The translations under genes were made by a program, and so were the position numbers. This document shows positions 38,161-48,396 of a stretch of 64,000 nucleotides of DNA, piece after piece; positions within the stretch are counted from its first letter, which is position 1; each line of letters starts with the position of its first letter. The notes beneath the pieces were generated by a model that searched no databases, was not told where the DNA came from, and was given only the letters and a program-made list of their open reading frames with translations. The stretch lies in the NCBI GenBank assembly GCA_020073525.1, contig JAIQFA010000002.1:1-64000 (forward strand), in the 5' to 3' direction. This DNA is from Terriglobia bacterium (GTDB lineage Bacteria > Acidobacteriota > Terriglobia > Terriglobales > Acidobacteriaceae).

Positions 38161-39114
38161 CTAGCTTTTGCGGGCGCGCCCCGCCGCGGCCTTCTTGGCG
38201 GCAGCGGTGGAGTGCTCGACCCGGTTGCGGCCGTTCTCCTTGGCTCGGTAAAGCCCGGAGTCGGCCTGATTCAGCAATCCTTCGACTTCGTTTTTTTTTG
38301 TCAACATTGGAGACGGCGACTCCCATACTCATGGTGACGATTGTCTGCGCGCCGGAATACACCACGGGTGTACTGGCAATGTATTCGCGCAACTCATTCG
38401 CGCGCTGCATCGCGTTGGCCAAATCACAGTTCGGGAGAATCAAAAGAAATTCTTCTCCGCCATAGCGGCCAACGCCGTCGTAGACGCGGAGTTGCGCACG
38501 CAGTCGCCGGCCAATTTCCCGGAGCGCCTCATCGCCAAAAAGATGGCCGAGGGTGTCGTTTACGTTCTTCAAATGATCGATGTCGCCAAGAATCACAGCA
38601 CCGGCCTGCGCTCCCGGCGCGCTCGTTCCAATTCTCGCATGAGCATGCCGACAATCTCTCCGCGGTTCACCAATCCGGTAAGGCTGTCGTGGGTGGCGGC
38701 GTGGCGCATGGACTCCCGCGCGGAAACCAATGCCTCCTGCAAGTCGAGAATCCGCTTACCGACCAGCAGGCGCGCCTTTAATTCCATTTCATCGAAGGGC
38801 TTGACGAGATAGTCGTCCGCTCCGGCTTGCATGGCCTCGAGCATGTTCTGGCGGCCTTCTTTGCTGGTCAGCAGGATGGCGTAGACGTAAGCGCCGGACG
38901 ATCCGGCTCTGCGGATGCGCCGGCAAAGCTCAACGCCGTCAAGATCGGGCAGCACCCAATCGAGCAGAGCGAGCTTGGGAGAATCCGGCTGCTGCAGGAT
39001 CTGCCAGCCTTCCGAGCCGGTCTCCGCCAGGGTGACGCCAAAACCCCAACTCCGCAAATGATCGCCGATTAATTTGCGGTAGATAGCCGAGTCATCGACC
39101 ACCAGGGCCTGCAT
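38161..39114 (-). pseudogene. Response-regulator diguanylate cyclase (REC-GGDEF), disrupted by two frameshifts
   Basis: The REC domain (MQALVVDDSAIYRK, phosphoacceptor in ALLDWVLPDLDG, KPFDEMELKAR) and the start of GGDEF (ATHDSLTGLVNRG) are in one frame from the ATG at 39114 to a TGA at 38593. The GGDEF domain continues in another frame from a GTG at 38596 (ILGDIDHLKNVNDTLGH, Y-G-G-E-E-F active site, AVSNVDKK), overlapping by 4 nt. A second shift lies at a run of nine A (minus strand; about 38291-38299). With one A fewer the frame continues as NEVEGLLNQAD.GLYRAKENGRNRV, the normal GGDEF end, to TAG at 38161-38163. The result is either a decayed gene or assembly error at a homopolymer. Confidence 0.8.
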
Positions 39115-39346
39115 GAATGTTGAGCCTCCAACCTCCGTTGCTCCAAACAACGATCGGCCGCCCATCCCCACCCCATGGCAGATCAGTGCCTAGTCACCTG
39201 AACCCACCATCACAAGACGAAGGGGTCGCTTAAGGATGCGAGCAATTGGCTGGCCCGTGTATCCAGAGGTATCTTTTTGAAGAATCGGCAGACGAGGCAG
39301 ATGCTTCAATTTTAGTTTGGTGCCGCACCTATCTGGTCGCTGACAG

Positions 39347-39376
39347 TTGACCGGGGCTCCGCCTGCGGCCTAACAT
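39347..39376 (+). promoter_or_regulatory. Candidate sigma70-type promoter of the Ser/Thr kinase gene
   Basis: TTGACC (39347-39352), 18-bp spacer, TAACAT (39371-39376), 28 nt before the ATG at 39405. The rest of the 39115-39404 gap shows no gene. Confidence 0.45.
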
Positions 39377-39404
39377 AACCGCCGACGGCACTGAGGCCCT
39401 CGGA

Positions 39405-41825
39405 ATGATCGGCCAGACAGTCTCCCACTATCACATCATTGGAAAGCTCGGTGGTGGTGGCATGGGCGTGGTGTACGAGGCGGAAGACACGCGTCTGGCC
39501 CGTCACGTTGCCCTCAAGTTCATTCCCGCGGAGATGGTCCACGACAAAAAGTCGCTCGACCGCTTCGTGCGCGAAGCCCGCGCCGCTTCCCAATTGAACC
39601 ACCCCGGCATCTGCACTATCCACGATATCGACGACAACGAAGGGCATCCCTTCATTGTTATGGAGAAGCTGGACGGGATCAGCCTGAAGGAGCGGATCCG
39701 GGGGAAGCCGATGGAAGTCGATGAGATCCTCGACATCGGTATTCAGGTGGCCGATGCTTTGGCAGCTTCGCACGCCAAGGGGATCATTCATCGCGACATC
39801 AAGCCAGCCAATATTTTTGTGGGACAGACGGGTCAGACAAAAATCCTCGATTTCGGATTGGCCAAGTCAGCGCGCGACCCGAACTCGAGCGAGGCGGCTC
39901 TGGAAGATTCGCTGACTGCCGTGGGCGTGATCCCGGGAACGGCGGTTTACATGTCTCCCGAGCAGGCGCGCGGCGAAGAACTGGATCCGCGGAGCGATCT
40001 TTTTTCCCTCGGCGTTGTGCTCTACGAGATGTCCACCGGCAAGAAACCTTTTGCCACCGGCAATGTGATCACCACGCTGGATGCCGTCCTGAACCAGAAG
40101 CCGCTCTCGCCGCTTAGTCTCAACCCGAAGCTTCCTGTGGATCTGGAAGGCATTATCGGCCGGGCCATGGAGAAAGACCGGGGACACCGCTACCCAAACG
40201 CGCTGGCGATGAAGGGCGATCTCCAGTCGCTGAAAAAGGAAACGGAGCCCGGGCTAACCAGAAGCGGGCTCCGGCGGCCGGTTCTTCCGTATCGGCTGGC
40301 CTCGACCACGTTCCGGGCAACGAGCAAATTTTCAACGTATCTTCTGCTGGGAGTGAGCGCGCTGCTGCTTACGGTTTTGATTGCGGTCGGAGCATGGTGG
40401 TTCAAACAGCGTCAGATGGCGGGCAGCGGTGCGCCGAAGAACACCATTGCGGTACTGCCGTTGCAGAACATGAATGGCGACATCAGCGTGGAGTTTCTGC
40501 GCTTCGCGCTGGCCGATGAAATTGCCAACACGCTCACCTATACCCGCACGCTGGATGTTCGTCCCTCTGCGATGGCGCGCAAGTTTGTGGGCAATGACGT
40601 CGATCCGCAAAAAGCTGGCAGGGAATTACACGTTGCCAACATTCTTACCGGGCACTTTCTGAAGCAAGGCGATCGTCTTCTGATTACGCTCGAAGCGATC
40701 CAGGTGGAGGGTAACAAGCTCTTGTGGCAGACCAACGTGACCGCGCCCGCTCAGGACCTGATCGCACTGCAGGCGCAGATGGCGGCCCAGATGCGTCAAG
40801 GGTTGCTGCCGGCGCTCGGCGCGGCTGGCGGCTTCCTCGATACCGGCACGCGCCCGAAAAGCCCCGAGGCCTACGATCTCTACCTGCACAGCCTCGCGTT
40901 GCCCCACGATGCCGCGCCGAATAAGGATGCTATCGCTGTTCTCGAGCACGTGGTCGAAGTGGACCCAACCTACGCACCCGCATGGGAGCAGCTCGGTTTG
41001 CGTTGCTACTATGACGCGGACTATTCCGATGGCGGCGAGCCGATGTTCCAGCGGTCCAACAAAGCCCTCGAAAGTGCTGTCGCACTTGATCCAAACCGCG
41101 TCGTTGCCGCAGGACAGTTGATCAACAACAGCGTTGAGCGCGGCGAACTCGGCAAGGCATACGTTTCGGCGCAGGCGCTCGTCAAACGGCGGCCAGAGAG
41201 CGCGCAAGCACATTTTACGATGGGCTATGTCTATCGGTATGCGGGCATGCTGGCGCAATCCGCGGATGAATGCAACACAGCGCTGGCGCTCGACCCTGGT
41301 AACTATAGCTTTCGCTCTTGTGCCTGGGCATTCATGGAGTTGGGTAAGACGGAACGCGCGGCTGATTTTATCCGTCTGGACGCTGGTTCGGAATGGGCCG
41401 CATACATTACGCCATCTCTCTTTCTGCGCGAAGGGAGAGTTTCCGAAGCTCGCGAGGCGGTAAAGCACATGCCAATTACACCGCGCTATCATCGCGATCT
41501 ATTGGAGGCTTGTCTGGAGTTGCGACCAGCCGCCGATCTCGATCGGATGGCACAGGAAGCGGAAACGAGCTTGCCCACCGAGCCCGATCCGGAGACGTGG
41601 TATTACCAGGGAGCGCTTTTCGCCTATTGTGGCAAGAAACAAGCCGCACTCCATTTATTACAGAGTGCGGTCGAACAGAATTATTGCGCGCATGAGAATC
41701 TTCTTTCCGATCCATTGCTCACAAAACTCCGCACAGATACAGCGTTTGACAAAGTGTTAACCTCCGCGGGCCTCTGCCAGGAGGCGGTGCGGGCGGCGGG
41801 CAGCGCGCAGGTGCAGAGCAATTAG
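39405..41825 (+). CDS. Membrane-anchored Ser/Thr protein kinase with TolB-N-like and TPR domains
   Basis: Hanks-type kinase, 806 aa. The kinase domain at about 8-270 has G-G-G-G-M-G-V-V, Lys38 in [12 protein letters not shown] (129-136), D-F-G (149-151) and S-P-E-Q-A-R-G, all intact and so probably active. A membrane span follows at about 310-332 ([21 protein letters not shown]). The periplasmic part begins with a TolB-N/adenylate-cyclase-associated fold ([14 protein letters not shown]...[20 protein letters not shown]) and has about six TPR-like units from about 490 on. A typical acidobacterial sensor kinase with unknown target. Confidence 0.93.
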   Translation: MIGQTVSHYHIIGKLGGGGMGVVYEAEDTRLARHVALKFIPAEMVHDKKSLDRFVREARAASQLNHPGICTIHDIDDNEGHPFIVMEKLDGISLKERIRGKPMEVDEILDIGIQVADALAASHAKGIIHRDIKPANIFVGQTGQTKILDFGLAKSARDPNSSEAALEDSLTAVGVIPGTAVYMSPEQARGEELDPRSDLFSLGVVLYEMSTGKKPFATGNVITTLDAVLNQKPLSPLSLNPKLPVDLEGIIGRAMEKDRGHRYPNALAMKGDLQSLKKETEPGLTRSGLRRPVLPYRLASTTFRATSKFSTYLLLGVSALLLTVLIAVGAWWFKQRQMAGSGAPKNTIAVLPLQNMNGDISVEFLRFALADEIANTLTYTRTLDVRPSAMARKFVGNDVDPQKAGRELHVANILTGHFLKQGDRLLITLEAIQVEGNKLLWQTNVTAPAQDLIALQAQMAAQMRQGLLPALGAAGGFLDTGTRPKSPEAYDLYLHSLALPHDAAPNKDAIAVLEHVVEVDPTYAPAWEQLGLRCYYDADYSDGGEPMFQRSNKALESAVALDPNRVVAAGQLINNSVERGELGKAYVSAQALVKRRPESAQAHFTMGYVYRYAGMLAQSADECNTALALDPGNYSFRSCAWAFMELGKTERAADFIRLDAGSEWAAYITPSLFLREGRVSEAREAVKHMPITPRYHRDLLEACLELRPAADLDRMAQEAETSLPTEPDPETWYYQGALFAYCGKKQAALHLLQSAVEQNYCAHENLLSDPLLTKLRTDTAFDKVLTSAGLCQEAVRAAGSAQVQSN

Positions 41826-41934
41826 AGCAATTAGTGTTCGAAGCATCAGCATGTAAGCTGGTACAATCCCGCTTGTCTAATGTTTTCTCTTCCGCAATTC
41901 CTTCTCGCGGACAAATCTCCAAAGAGGATCTCTC

Positions 41935-44900
41935 ATGATTTCTATCCGAAGGTTTTTCGCGTTCGTGGTCGTCGGTTGTGTCGTCTGCTGCGCTTGCCTG
42001 ACAGCGGCGCAGGAACAGCAAGAAGGTCGCTTACTTCGATTCCCTGACATCTATAAAGACAAAATTGCATTCATGTATGGTGGCGATCTCTGGCTGGCGT
42101 CAAGCTCGGGAGGTACGGCTCGTCGCATTACTTCGCATCCAGGGCGCGAGCTATTTCCAAAATTTTCACCTGATGGAAAGTGGCTGGCATTCACGGGCCA
42201 GTACGATGGCAATTTTAACGTCTACGTGATGCCGTCCGACGGTGGCCAACCGAAACAATTGACCTTCTACCAGGGACAGGCGCAGCCGCTCAGCGACCGC
42301 ATGGGCATACTGAACCAGGTGATTGGGTGGTCACCAGATGGGAAGAGCATCATTTTCCTCTCGCGTCGCGACGCTTCCAACGGTTGGATCAAACGTCCCT
42401 ACACGGTGAGCATCGACGGTGGACTGCCGCAGCCCATGTTCATGGATGAGGGCGGCCTGCTTTCGTTCTCTGCGGACGGGACAAAGATCGCCTACAACCG
42501 GATCTTCCGCAATTTTCGCCAGTGGAAACGCTACACGGGAGGCATGGCGCAGGACATCACCATCTATGACCTCAAGAACAATGTCGTCGATCAAGTCATT
42601 CCGCACACGGAGTACACCGACACCTTTCCGATGTGGCACGGAAACACGATCTATTTCACTTCCGATCGCGGGTCCGCGCACCGGCTCAATCTTTATGTCT
42701 ATGACCAGGGCAGCAAGCAAGTCGAGCAACTTACCAAGTTCGACGAATTCGATGTTATGTGGCCGAGCCTGGGGCCCGATGCAATTATTTTTGAGAATGG
42801 CGGCTACCTCTACACATTTGATCTGCAGACCCGGCAGCCGAAGAAACTTACCATCTATGTGAACGGCGACCGCGACCTGGCGATGAAGCACTGGGTGAGC
42901 GCGAGTCACCATATCACCGACTTCGACATCGCGCCGGATGGCAAGCGCGCAGTCATCGCGGCGCGCGGCGAAGTATTCACCGTTCCCGCGAAGGATGGAA
43001 GCATCCGCAACCTGACGCACTCTCCTGGCGTTCGCGAACAAAAAGTGGCATGGTCACCGAATGGGCAATGGATCGCCTACGTCTCCGACCGCACCGGTGA
43101 AGATGAGATCTACATTGCTTTGCAAGATGGGCTGGCTGCCGAGGAGCAGATCACCAGCGGACACAAGGGTTTCATGTTCCAGCCGGCCTGGTCCCCAGAC
43201 AGCTCGAAAATCGCTTGGGCCGACAAGGACCTGAAACTCTGGTATGTAGACATCAAGGAGAAGAAGCCGGTCGAGGTGGATCGCGGTAAGTACTTCGAGA
43301 TTAATAATTACAACTGGTCCCCGGATAGTAAGTGGCTCGCATACGACAAGAATTTAGATACCGGCTTTGCGGTTGTCTACTTATACGGATTAGCAGACCA
43401 CAAGATTACCGCCGTGACTTCCACTCTCAATAATAGTTATGCGGCCGTGTTTGATCCCGACAAACGATATTTATACTTCCTGTCCGACCGCGACTACAAC
43501 GAAGTTCTGGGCAACTATGATTTCGAGTTCGCGAACCCTAAAACGACGCGTGTTTACGTGGTCACTTTAACTGCGGACGAGCCTTCGCCCTTCCCGGCGT
43601 TGAGCGATGAGGTAAAGGTCAAGACCGAAGAGCCGGCGGCGACCGCTCCGGTACCCGACAATAAAAAGGGCGCGAAACAACTCCCCACCAAAAAGGAAGA
43701 CAAGCCCGCCAGCGAAGAGAAAGCGGCGCAAACCGAAACCAAGGAGCCGCCGAAAGTCTTCAAGATTGATCTGGAAGGAATCCAGAACCGGATCGTCGCC
43801 TTGGCTGTTCCACCTGCGGTGATTCGCGCCTTCGACGCATCCAAAGATTCGATCTACTACTCGACCGTGGCCGTTCAGGGATTGTCAGGCCCTCTTCCCG
43901 GAGAAACTCCGGCGATCCATGCCTACGATTTAAAGGAACGCAAAGACAAAGTGCTGTTGGAGGGCGCCGCTCGCTTCGCACTTTCCCACGATGGTTCGAA
44001 GCTGTTTTACCGGGCCGAGGGGGATGGGCCGGTTGGAATCATCGATGCCAAGCCGTCCGACACGCCCCACAAGGTTGGAGATGGCGCGCTCAAACTGGAC
44101 GGCATGCGAGCTGAGGTAGACCCTCCTCAGGAATGGAAACAAATTTTCAACGAGGTCTGGCGTCAGGAGCGCGACTACTTCTTTGAAGCCTCGATGAACG
44201 GAGTCGATTGGCAGAAGACGAAGGACCAGTATGCGCAATTGCTCCCCTATGTGGCCGATCGCTATTCATTGACGTACATTCTGGGCGACATGATCGGGGA
44301 ATTGTCGAATTCGCACACTTACGTGGGCGGCGGTGATTTTCCGGATTTGCACCCCGTGAACGTCGGACTGCTGGGCGCGGAATACGAGGCGGATGCTGCC
44401 AATGGCTTGTATCGGATCAAGAAAATCTTTACCGGCGAAAATTGGGACGCGCACACTCGGTCTCCCTTGACCGAGCCGGGTGTCAATGTCAAGGAGGGCG
44501 ATTACCTGGTCGCAATCAACGGCCACGCGCTGCGCGATCCTCAGACGCCCGACGAATTGCTGGTGAATACGGCCAATGAGGTGGTCACGCTCACCGTCAA
44601 TTCCAAGCCATCGGCGGACGGCGCTCGCAAAGTCGTGGTGAAGCCGATCGGCGATGAGTACAGCTTGCGCGAGCTGAACATGATTGAGACCAACCGCAAG
44701 AAAGTCGACGCAGCCAGCGGCGGACGCATCGGCTATGTCTATCTGCCCAATATGGGCGATGACGGGCTCAACCAGTTCGTCAAGCAGTATTTCCCGCAGA
44801 TTCGCAAGGAAGGCATCATCTTCGATGTTCGCTACAACGGCGGCGGTTTCGTGGACCAGCTCATTTTTGCGCGCTTGCGGCGCATGCTGGTTGCCATGAA

Positions 44901-45342
44901 TTCGGCTCGCAATTTCGAGTCGAACACAACCCCGGCCAACGTCTTCTACGGATACATGGCTTGCGTGACCAATCACTACGCTGCGTCCGACGGAGACTTC
45001 TTCAGCTACTTCTTCAAGCAGTACAAGCTGGGTCCACTCATCGGCGAACGGACCTGGGGCGGAGTGCGCGGCATCCGCGGCAATATCCCGTTGATGGATG
45101 GCGGCTACATCACGCGTCCGGAATTCTCTCTGTCGAGCCTCGACAGCAAATGGCTGATCGAGAACCGCGGCGTGCAGCCCGACGTGGTGGTGGACAATCC
45201 ACCGGACCTGGTCTTGAAGGGGCAGGATCCACAGTTGGAGAAAGCAGTTGAGATGCTGATGGAGCAGATCAAGGCCAATCCCAAGAAACTGCCGGCGCGG
45301 CCGCCGGATTTGCCAACCTACCCGGATGGGCCGGGTTTGTAG
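41935..45342 (+). CDS. Secreted tricorn-like protease (S41 family)
   Basis: 1135 aa with signal peptide (about 1-25, FFAFVVVGCVVCCACLTAA). Two beta-propeller regions of WD40-like/PD40 repeats (FSPDGKWLAFTGQYDG, WSPDGKSIIFLSRRD, WSPNGQWIAYVSDRTGEDEI) extend to about 560. A charged Lys/Glu/Pro linker, a core (C1) domain, PDZ (GDYLVAINGHALRDP) and the S41 catalytic region follow. YNGGGFVDQL and A-S-D-G-D-F-F-S-Y carry the serine nucleophile expected of tricorn, and G-V-Q-P-D closes it. Full-length tricorn organisation. It probably degrades peptides in the periplasm. Monocistronic. Confidence 0.93.
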   Translation: MISIRRFFAFVVVGCVVCCACLTAAQEQQEGRLLRFPDIYKDKIAFMYGGDLWLASSSGGTARRITSHPGRELFPKFSPDGKWLAFTGQYDGNFNVYVMPSDGGQPKQLTFYQGQAQPLSDRMGILNQVIGWSPDGKSIIFLSRRDASNGWIKRPYTVSIDGGLPQPMFMDEGGLLSFSADGTKIAYNRIFRNFRQWKRYTGGMAQDITIYDLKNNVVDQVIPHTEYTDTFPMWHGNTIYFTSDRGSAHRLNLYVYDQGSKQVEQLTKFDEFDVMWPSLGPDAIIFENGGYLYTFDLQTRQPKKLTIYVNGDRDLAMKHWVSASHHITDFDIAPDGKRAVIAARGEVFTVPAKDGSIRNLTHSPGVREQKVAWSPNGQWIAYVSDRTGEDEIYIALQDGLAAEEQITSGHKGFMFQPAWSPDSSKIAWADKDLKLWYVDIKEKKPVEVDRGKYFEINNYNWSPDSKWLAYDKNLDTGFAVVYLYGLADHKITAVTSTLNNSYAAVFDPDKRYLYFLSDRDYNEVLGNYDFEFANPKTTRVYVVTLTADEPSPFPALSDEVKVKTEEPAATAPVPDNKKGAKQLPTKKEDKPASEEKAAQTETKEPPKVFKIDLEGIQNRIVALAVPPAVIRAFDASKDSIYYSTVAVQGLSGPLPGETPAIHAYDLKERKDKVLLEGAARFALSHDGSKLFYRAEGDGPVGIIDAKPSDTPHKVGDGALKLDGMRAEVDPPQEWKQIFNEVWRQERDYFFEASMNGVDWQKTKDQYAQLLPYVADRYSLTYILGDMIGELSNSHTYVGGGDFPDLHPVNVGLLGAEYEADAANGLYRIKKIFTGENWDAHTRSPLTEPGVNVKEGDYLVAINGHALRDPQTPDELLVNTANEVVTLTVNSKPSADGARKVVVKPIGDEYSLRELNMIETNRKKVDAASGGRIGYVYLPNMGDDGLNQFVKQYFPQIRKEGIIFDVRYNGGGFVDQLIFARLRRMLVAMNSARNFESNTTPANVFYGYMACVTNHYAASDGDFFSYFFKQYKLGPLIGERTWGGVRGIRGNIPLMDGGYITRPEFSLSSLDSKWLIENRGVQPDVVVDNPPDLVLKGQDPQLEKAVEMLMEQIKANPKKLPARPPDLPTYPDGPGL

Positions 45343-45393
45343 GCACAGAGCTCGTGTGGGGACGAGCGACCTGCCCGTCCTTGCATTTAAGAT

Positions 45394-45434
45394 TGTAGCG
45401 TCGAGTGCAGCGCCGGCAAGATGTCGGCGCTACG
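45394..45434 (+). repeat. Palindrome related to the GTAGCGC element
   Basis: GTAGCG...GCGCCG-GCAAGATGT-CGGCGC-TAC, with the right half CCGGCAAGATGTCGGCGCTACG nearly identical to 25884-25904. Convergent gap between the tricorn-like gene and the exonuclease gene. Confidence 0.8.
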
Positions 45435-45446
45435 CGTAATCGCGGC

Positions 45447-46118
45447 TTAGGGTGTGCAAATTTTCAGCAACTCGCCCAGCGTGCACACGCCCCGCGATTC
45501 GAGCTGGTAAATCAGCTTCTGCCAGAGGCGAGCGGTGACGAACGCGTCATCGAGTGCGTGGTGGGCCTCGCGGAACTCGATATCATAGATCTTCGCCAGC
45601 GAGGCCAGATCCACGTTTTCCAGGCGGTGGAATAGGTCCTCTGAGTAGCGTCCCTTGCGCAGCAGCCAGCGATGAACTTGGGCCGTACACACAGCAGGGT
45701 TGTCAAGCGAGTGTTCCGTCGCCCGCAGTTCTTTGCGCAGAAGATCCACGTCGATTTTGATGAAGTGCCCGACCAGTACCGCCCCCGCCATGTAATCCCG
45801 GAGTTCCGCCAGAACCTCACGCGGCGGCACTCCCTGTTCGATGTCGCTCTGCCGCAGCTTGTGCACGAGAACGGTACTTGGGGGAACCTCCACGCCGGGG
45901 TTTAGCACGCGATAAAACTGCTCGCCCATGCGAATGCTGGCGCCCTCCATCGTGACCGCGCCCACGGAAAGCAGGCGGTTCGCACGCCGGTCGAGCGAGG
46001 TGAATTCCGTGTCGAGGACGACGTAGCGGGCCGAATGGATGGGAGTGTCGGGCGGGTACAGGTTTTGCGCAGGTTGCCTTTCGCGACACTTGAGCCAGCG
46101 GAGCATCTTCAGGGGCAT
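45447..46118 (-). CDS. DnaQ-like DEDDh 3'-5' exonuclease
   Basis: 223 aa from the ATG at 46118, 2 nt after the stop of the upstream gene. DEDDh motifs: Y-V-V-L-D-T-E-F-T at the start (D-x-E), V-G-H-F-I-K-I-D-V in the middle (the second acidic motif), and H-H-A-L-D-D-A at the end (H-x4-D). It is closer to the DNA polymerase III epsilon-like exonucleases that pair with DUF294 proteins than to replicative DnaQ. Tight coupling to a cNMP/CBS/nucleotidyltransferase gene is a recurring arrangement in bacteria. The substrate is not known. Confidence 0.9.
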   Translation of the reverse strand: MPLKMLRWLKCRERQPAQNLYPPDTPIHSARYVVLDTEFTSLDRRANRLLSVGAVTMEGASIRMGEQFYRVLNPGVEVPPSTVLVHKLRQSDIEQGVPPREVLAELRDYMAGAVLVGHFIKIDVDLLRKELRATEHSLDNPAVCTAQVHRWLLRKGRYSEDLFHRLENVDLASLAKIYDIEFREAHHALDDAFVTARLWQKLIYQLESRGVCTLGELLKICTP

Positions 46119-46120
46119 CT

Positions 46121-48070
46121 CTAGGACGACCCCAGTTGCGCCCACACGGCGCTGCGGAAACGGTCAGAGATCGCGGACTGCGCGCGCGTGATCGTGCGAA
46201 ACGCTTCTTTGAGCAGGCTTCTCTGGAGTTGGGTCAGACTGCCGGGGTTGACATAGTTGCTCAGGGGGTGGGCCGCGTGCGCCTGCGCGAGTTGATGTTC
46301 CAGGCGGAGAAGCGTAAGCAACTCGAAGGACTCCAGCAGATCGCGGCGAAGCACATCGTCGAGATAGGTGAGCGCGTGTGCCGCCGAAAGGCGGTCTACG
46401 GTATTCGTGGCCGCGATTCCTCCGTCGATGGCCAGCAGACGTGCCGCATTCACGATGGGACAAGTGCCGAACGTTTTGATATCGAGTTCCTGCTTGTGCT
46501 CGCCCGACTGCTCGACCACGAAGGTGCGGAAAAATCCGAGGGGAGGTTTGCGATCAATGGTGATGTAAGCGAGAACTGACTTGAAGAAGGAGGCGTCGTG
46601 CAGTGCTTCGCGAACGAAAGCCGCCAGAGCATCGAACAGCGAAGCATCGCCGCCGACCGGGCGCATATCGAAAAAGATAAGTGCATCCTCCACCGAATGA
46701 AGATCAGCCTCGGTGATCCACGTCCGAAAGTAGTTTTTCCATAAAGAAAGCGGCTGCCGCCAGCGCGGGTTACTGGCCATGTAGTCGCCCGTGCAAGGCG
46801 GATAGCCACAACTGGCAAGGGCATCCCGGACGTATCGCGAGAAGCGCGCGAAATATTCCTGCGCCGTGCCCGCATTGCGGTCGTCGGGATCGGCATCCTC
46901 AAAGATAAGGGCATTATCCTGATCGGTCTTGAAGGTCTGCTCGCGGCGTCCTTCACTCCCCAGCACCACCCAGCAATAGGGAAGCGGTGGCGGGCCCAAT
47001 TCGGCTTCGGCGAATTCCAGAATTTTCGCCATCAGGCGGTCATTGATTTCGGAAACTACCCGCGTGATGTGGCTCACCCTTGCGCCTTCCCGCAGCAGCA
47101 GGGGGAGCATCTCCATGATCTTTTTCTGGGCGGCAGCGAGACCCTCGACAGAGGTCTGCTGCTCGATATGACGCGATACGGTGAGCGGCGACTTGCCCTG
47201 CAGCAATATGAGGTCATGGCTGGAGAGGACGGACTTGGGCAATCCCTCTTCGATGACCAGCACGTGATGGATGTCTTTGGAGATCATGGCCAGCAGGGCC
47301 TGAAACAAGCGCGCCGTGCTCTCGACAGAAGCTACGGGTGCGCTCATGATGCTGGCAACGGGAAGATCAAGAGACAATGCGTTGGCCACGACGCGCTGCG
47401 TAAAATCGCGATCCGTTACGATTCCGATAGCGCGGCCGTCTGGTCCGACGACCGCGAGACAGGTCGCATGCGAAGTTGAAACCAACTGTGCGGCCTCCCG
47501 GATCGAAGTTTCGCCGATGCAGACGACAGCCGGAGCGCTGACGACATCTTTGACCGCGAGCGAATAGAGCAGGCGCTCGGTGTTGCCCATCAGATTCGTC
47601 TGGTCCTTGAGTTCCTTCAGACTGCGGTCGAGGTAGCGCGTGATCGACGCCCGAACCAGGTACTCCGAAAATTCAGGGTAACGGGAGCCGAGTTCCTGAA
47701 TCACCGTGGCCGGGATGCTATAGCAGAGCGCGTCTTCGACCGCGGTCACGTCGAGCCGGGCGATGTCCCGACCCATGAGTGAAAGCAGTCCGAAGATTTC
47801 ACCCTCGCTGCGCACATCGAAAACGAGTTCCTTGCCCACTTTGGTGCGCAACGCGAGCTGCACGGCGCCCTTATTTACGATGTACAGCACCTCGGATGCA
47901 CGATGGCCGGCGCTTATGATCGTGTCGTCTTTCGGGAAATATTCCAGCTTCATGCTGGACACGAGGCGGGAGAGTTCGCTCAGAGGCAGGAACTGAAAGG
48001 GCGGGACAGTCTTCAGGAATTCAATCACGGTCTCACTGACTACCGACGGAGAAGAAGAGCGGCTCGACAA
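46121..48070 (-). CDS. cNMP-binding / CBS / DUF294 nucleotidyltransferase-like protein
   Basis: 649 aa, TTG start at 48070 with AGGTGA just upstream. The N-terminal cyclic-nucleotide-binding domain (about 20-140: FLKTVPPFQFLPLSELSRL, GEIFGLLSLMG), a CBS pair at about 175-295 (AAQLVSTSHATCLAVVGPDGRAIGIVTDRDF...), and a DUF294 nucleotidyltransferase domain with G-S-E-G-R-R-E-Q-T and T-D-Q-D-N-A-L at about 370-385 are followed by a C-terminal substrate-binding-like domain. The G-S-x-G-R-x-E...D-x-D motif is GlnD/MJ-type, so it may nucleotidylate a protein partner in response to cNMP or adenylates. Confidence 0.92.
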   Translation of the reverse strand: MSSRSSSPSVVSETVIEFLKTVPPFQFLPLSELSRLVSSMKLEYFPKDDTIISAGHRASEVLYIVNKGAVQLALRTKVGKELVFDVRSEGEIFGLLSLMGRDIARLDVTAVEDALCYSIPATVIQELGSRYPEFSEYLVRASITRYLDRSLKELKDQTNLMGNTERLLYSLAVKDVVSAPAVVCIGETSIREAAQLVSTSHATCLAVVGPDGRAIGIVTDRDFTQRVVANALSLDLPVASIMSAPVASVESTARLFQALLAMISKDIHHVLVIEEGLPKSVLSSHDLILLQGKSPLTVSRHIEQQTSVEGLAAAQKKIMEMLPLLLREGARVSHITRVVSEINDRLMAKILEFAEAELGPPPLPYCWVVLGSEGRREQTFKTDQDNALIFEDADPDDRNAGTAQEYFARFSRYVRDALASCGYPPCTGDYMASNPRWRQPLSLWKNYFRTWITEADLHSVEDALIFFDMRPVGGDASLFDALAAFVREALHDASFFKSVLAYITIDRKPPLGFFRTFVVEQSGEHKQELDIKTFGTCPIVNAARLLAIDGGIAATNTVDRLSAAHALTYLDDVLRRDLLESFELLTLLRLEHQLAQAHAAHPLSNYVNPGSLTQLQRSLLKEAFRTITRAQSAISDRFRSAVWAQLGSS

Positions 48071-48218
48071 AGCTCACCTGTGGGGGCCGATTTTAGCAAA
48101 GCTGGGGATGGGAGGCTGTGATGGCGGGCACTGAACAGGAAAAGCAAGGGCCTGTTTGAAGCTGGTTGCGAAGGAACCGGCCCTAGGGAAGGTGATTCCG
48201 AAAGCCTGACTTTTCCGC

Positions 48219-48248
48219 TTGCCAACCGGTCGGTCGGTCGGATAGTAT
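48219..48248 (+). promoter_or_regulatory. Candidate promoter of ilvBN with a tetranucleotide repeat in its spacer
   Basis: TTGCCA (48219-48224) and TAGTAT (48243-48248), spacer 18 bp. The spacer is mostly the short repeat (CGGT)n, ACC-GGTC-GGTC-GGTC-GG (48225-48241). The segment 48071-48218 upstream (start of the divergent cNMP gene leader) has only a GGGCC...GGCCC hairpin at about 48151-48183. Confidence 0.55.
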
Positions 48249-48272
48249 CACTGTCAACTCTGGGGTGCAAAC

Positions 48273-48362
48273 GTGACGAACAAACGGACTCTCGGCCGAG
48301 TTAGTCTTAAGATTCCCGAAGTACGAGTGTGCCGGTCCATCGCGGCGCGGGGGAAAGAGTGA
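48273..48362 (+). CDS. Candidate ilvB leader peptide (29 aa)
   Basis: GTG ORF beginning 18 nt after the likely transcription start, with GGGGTG as SD at spacing of about 6. The peptide begins MTNKRTLGRVSLKI and contains seven Leu/Val/Ile in 29 residues (TLGRVSLKIPEVRV core), moderately enriched rather than a run. Its stop is 34 nt before the terminator hairpin at 48397. Whether it is translated is inferred from position. Confidence 0.4.
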   Translation: MTNKRTLGRVSLKIPEVRVCRSIAARGKE

Positions 48363-48396
48363 GCTGAGAAATTAGAAATCGTAAGTGCTCCCGAAT

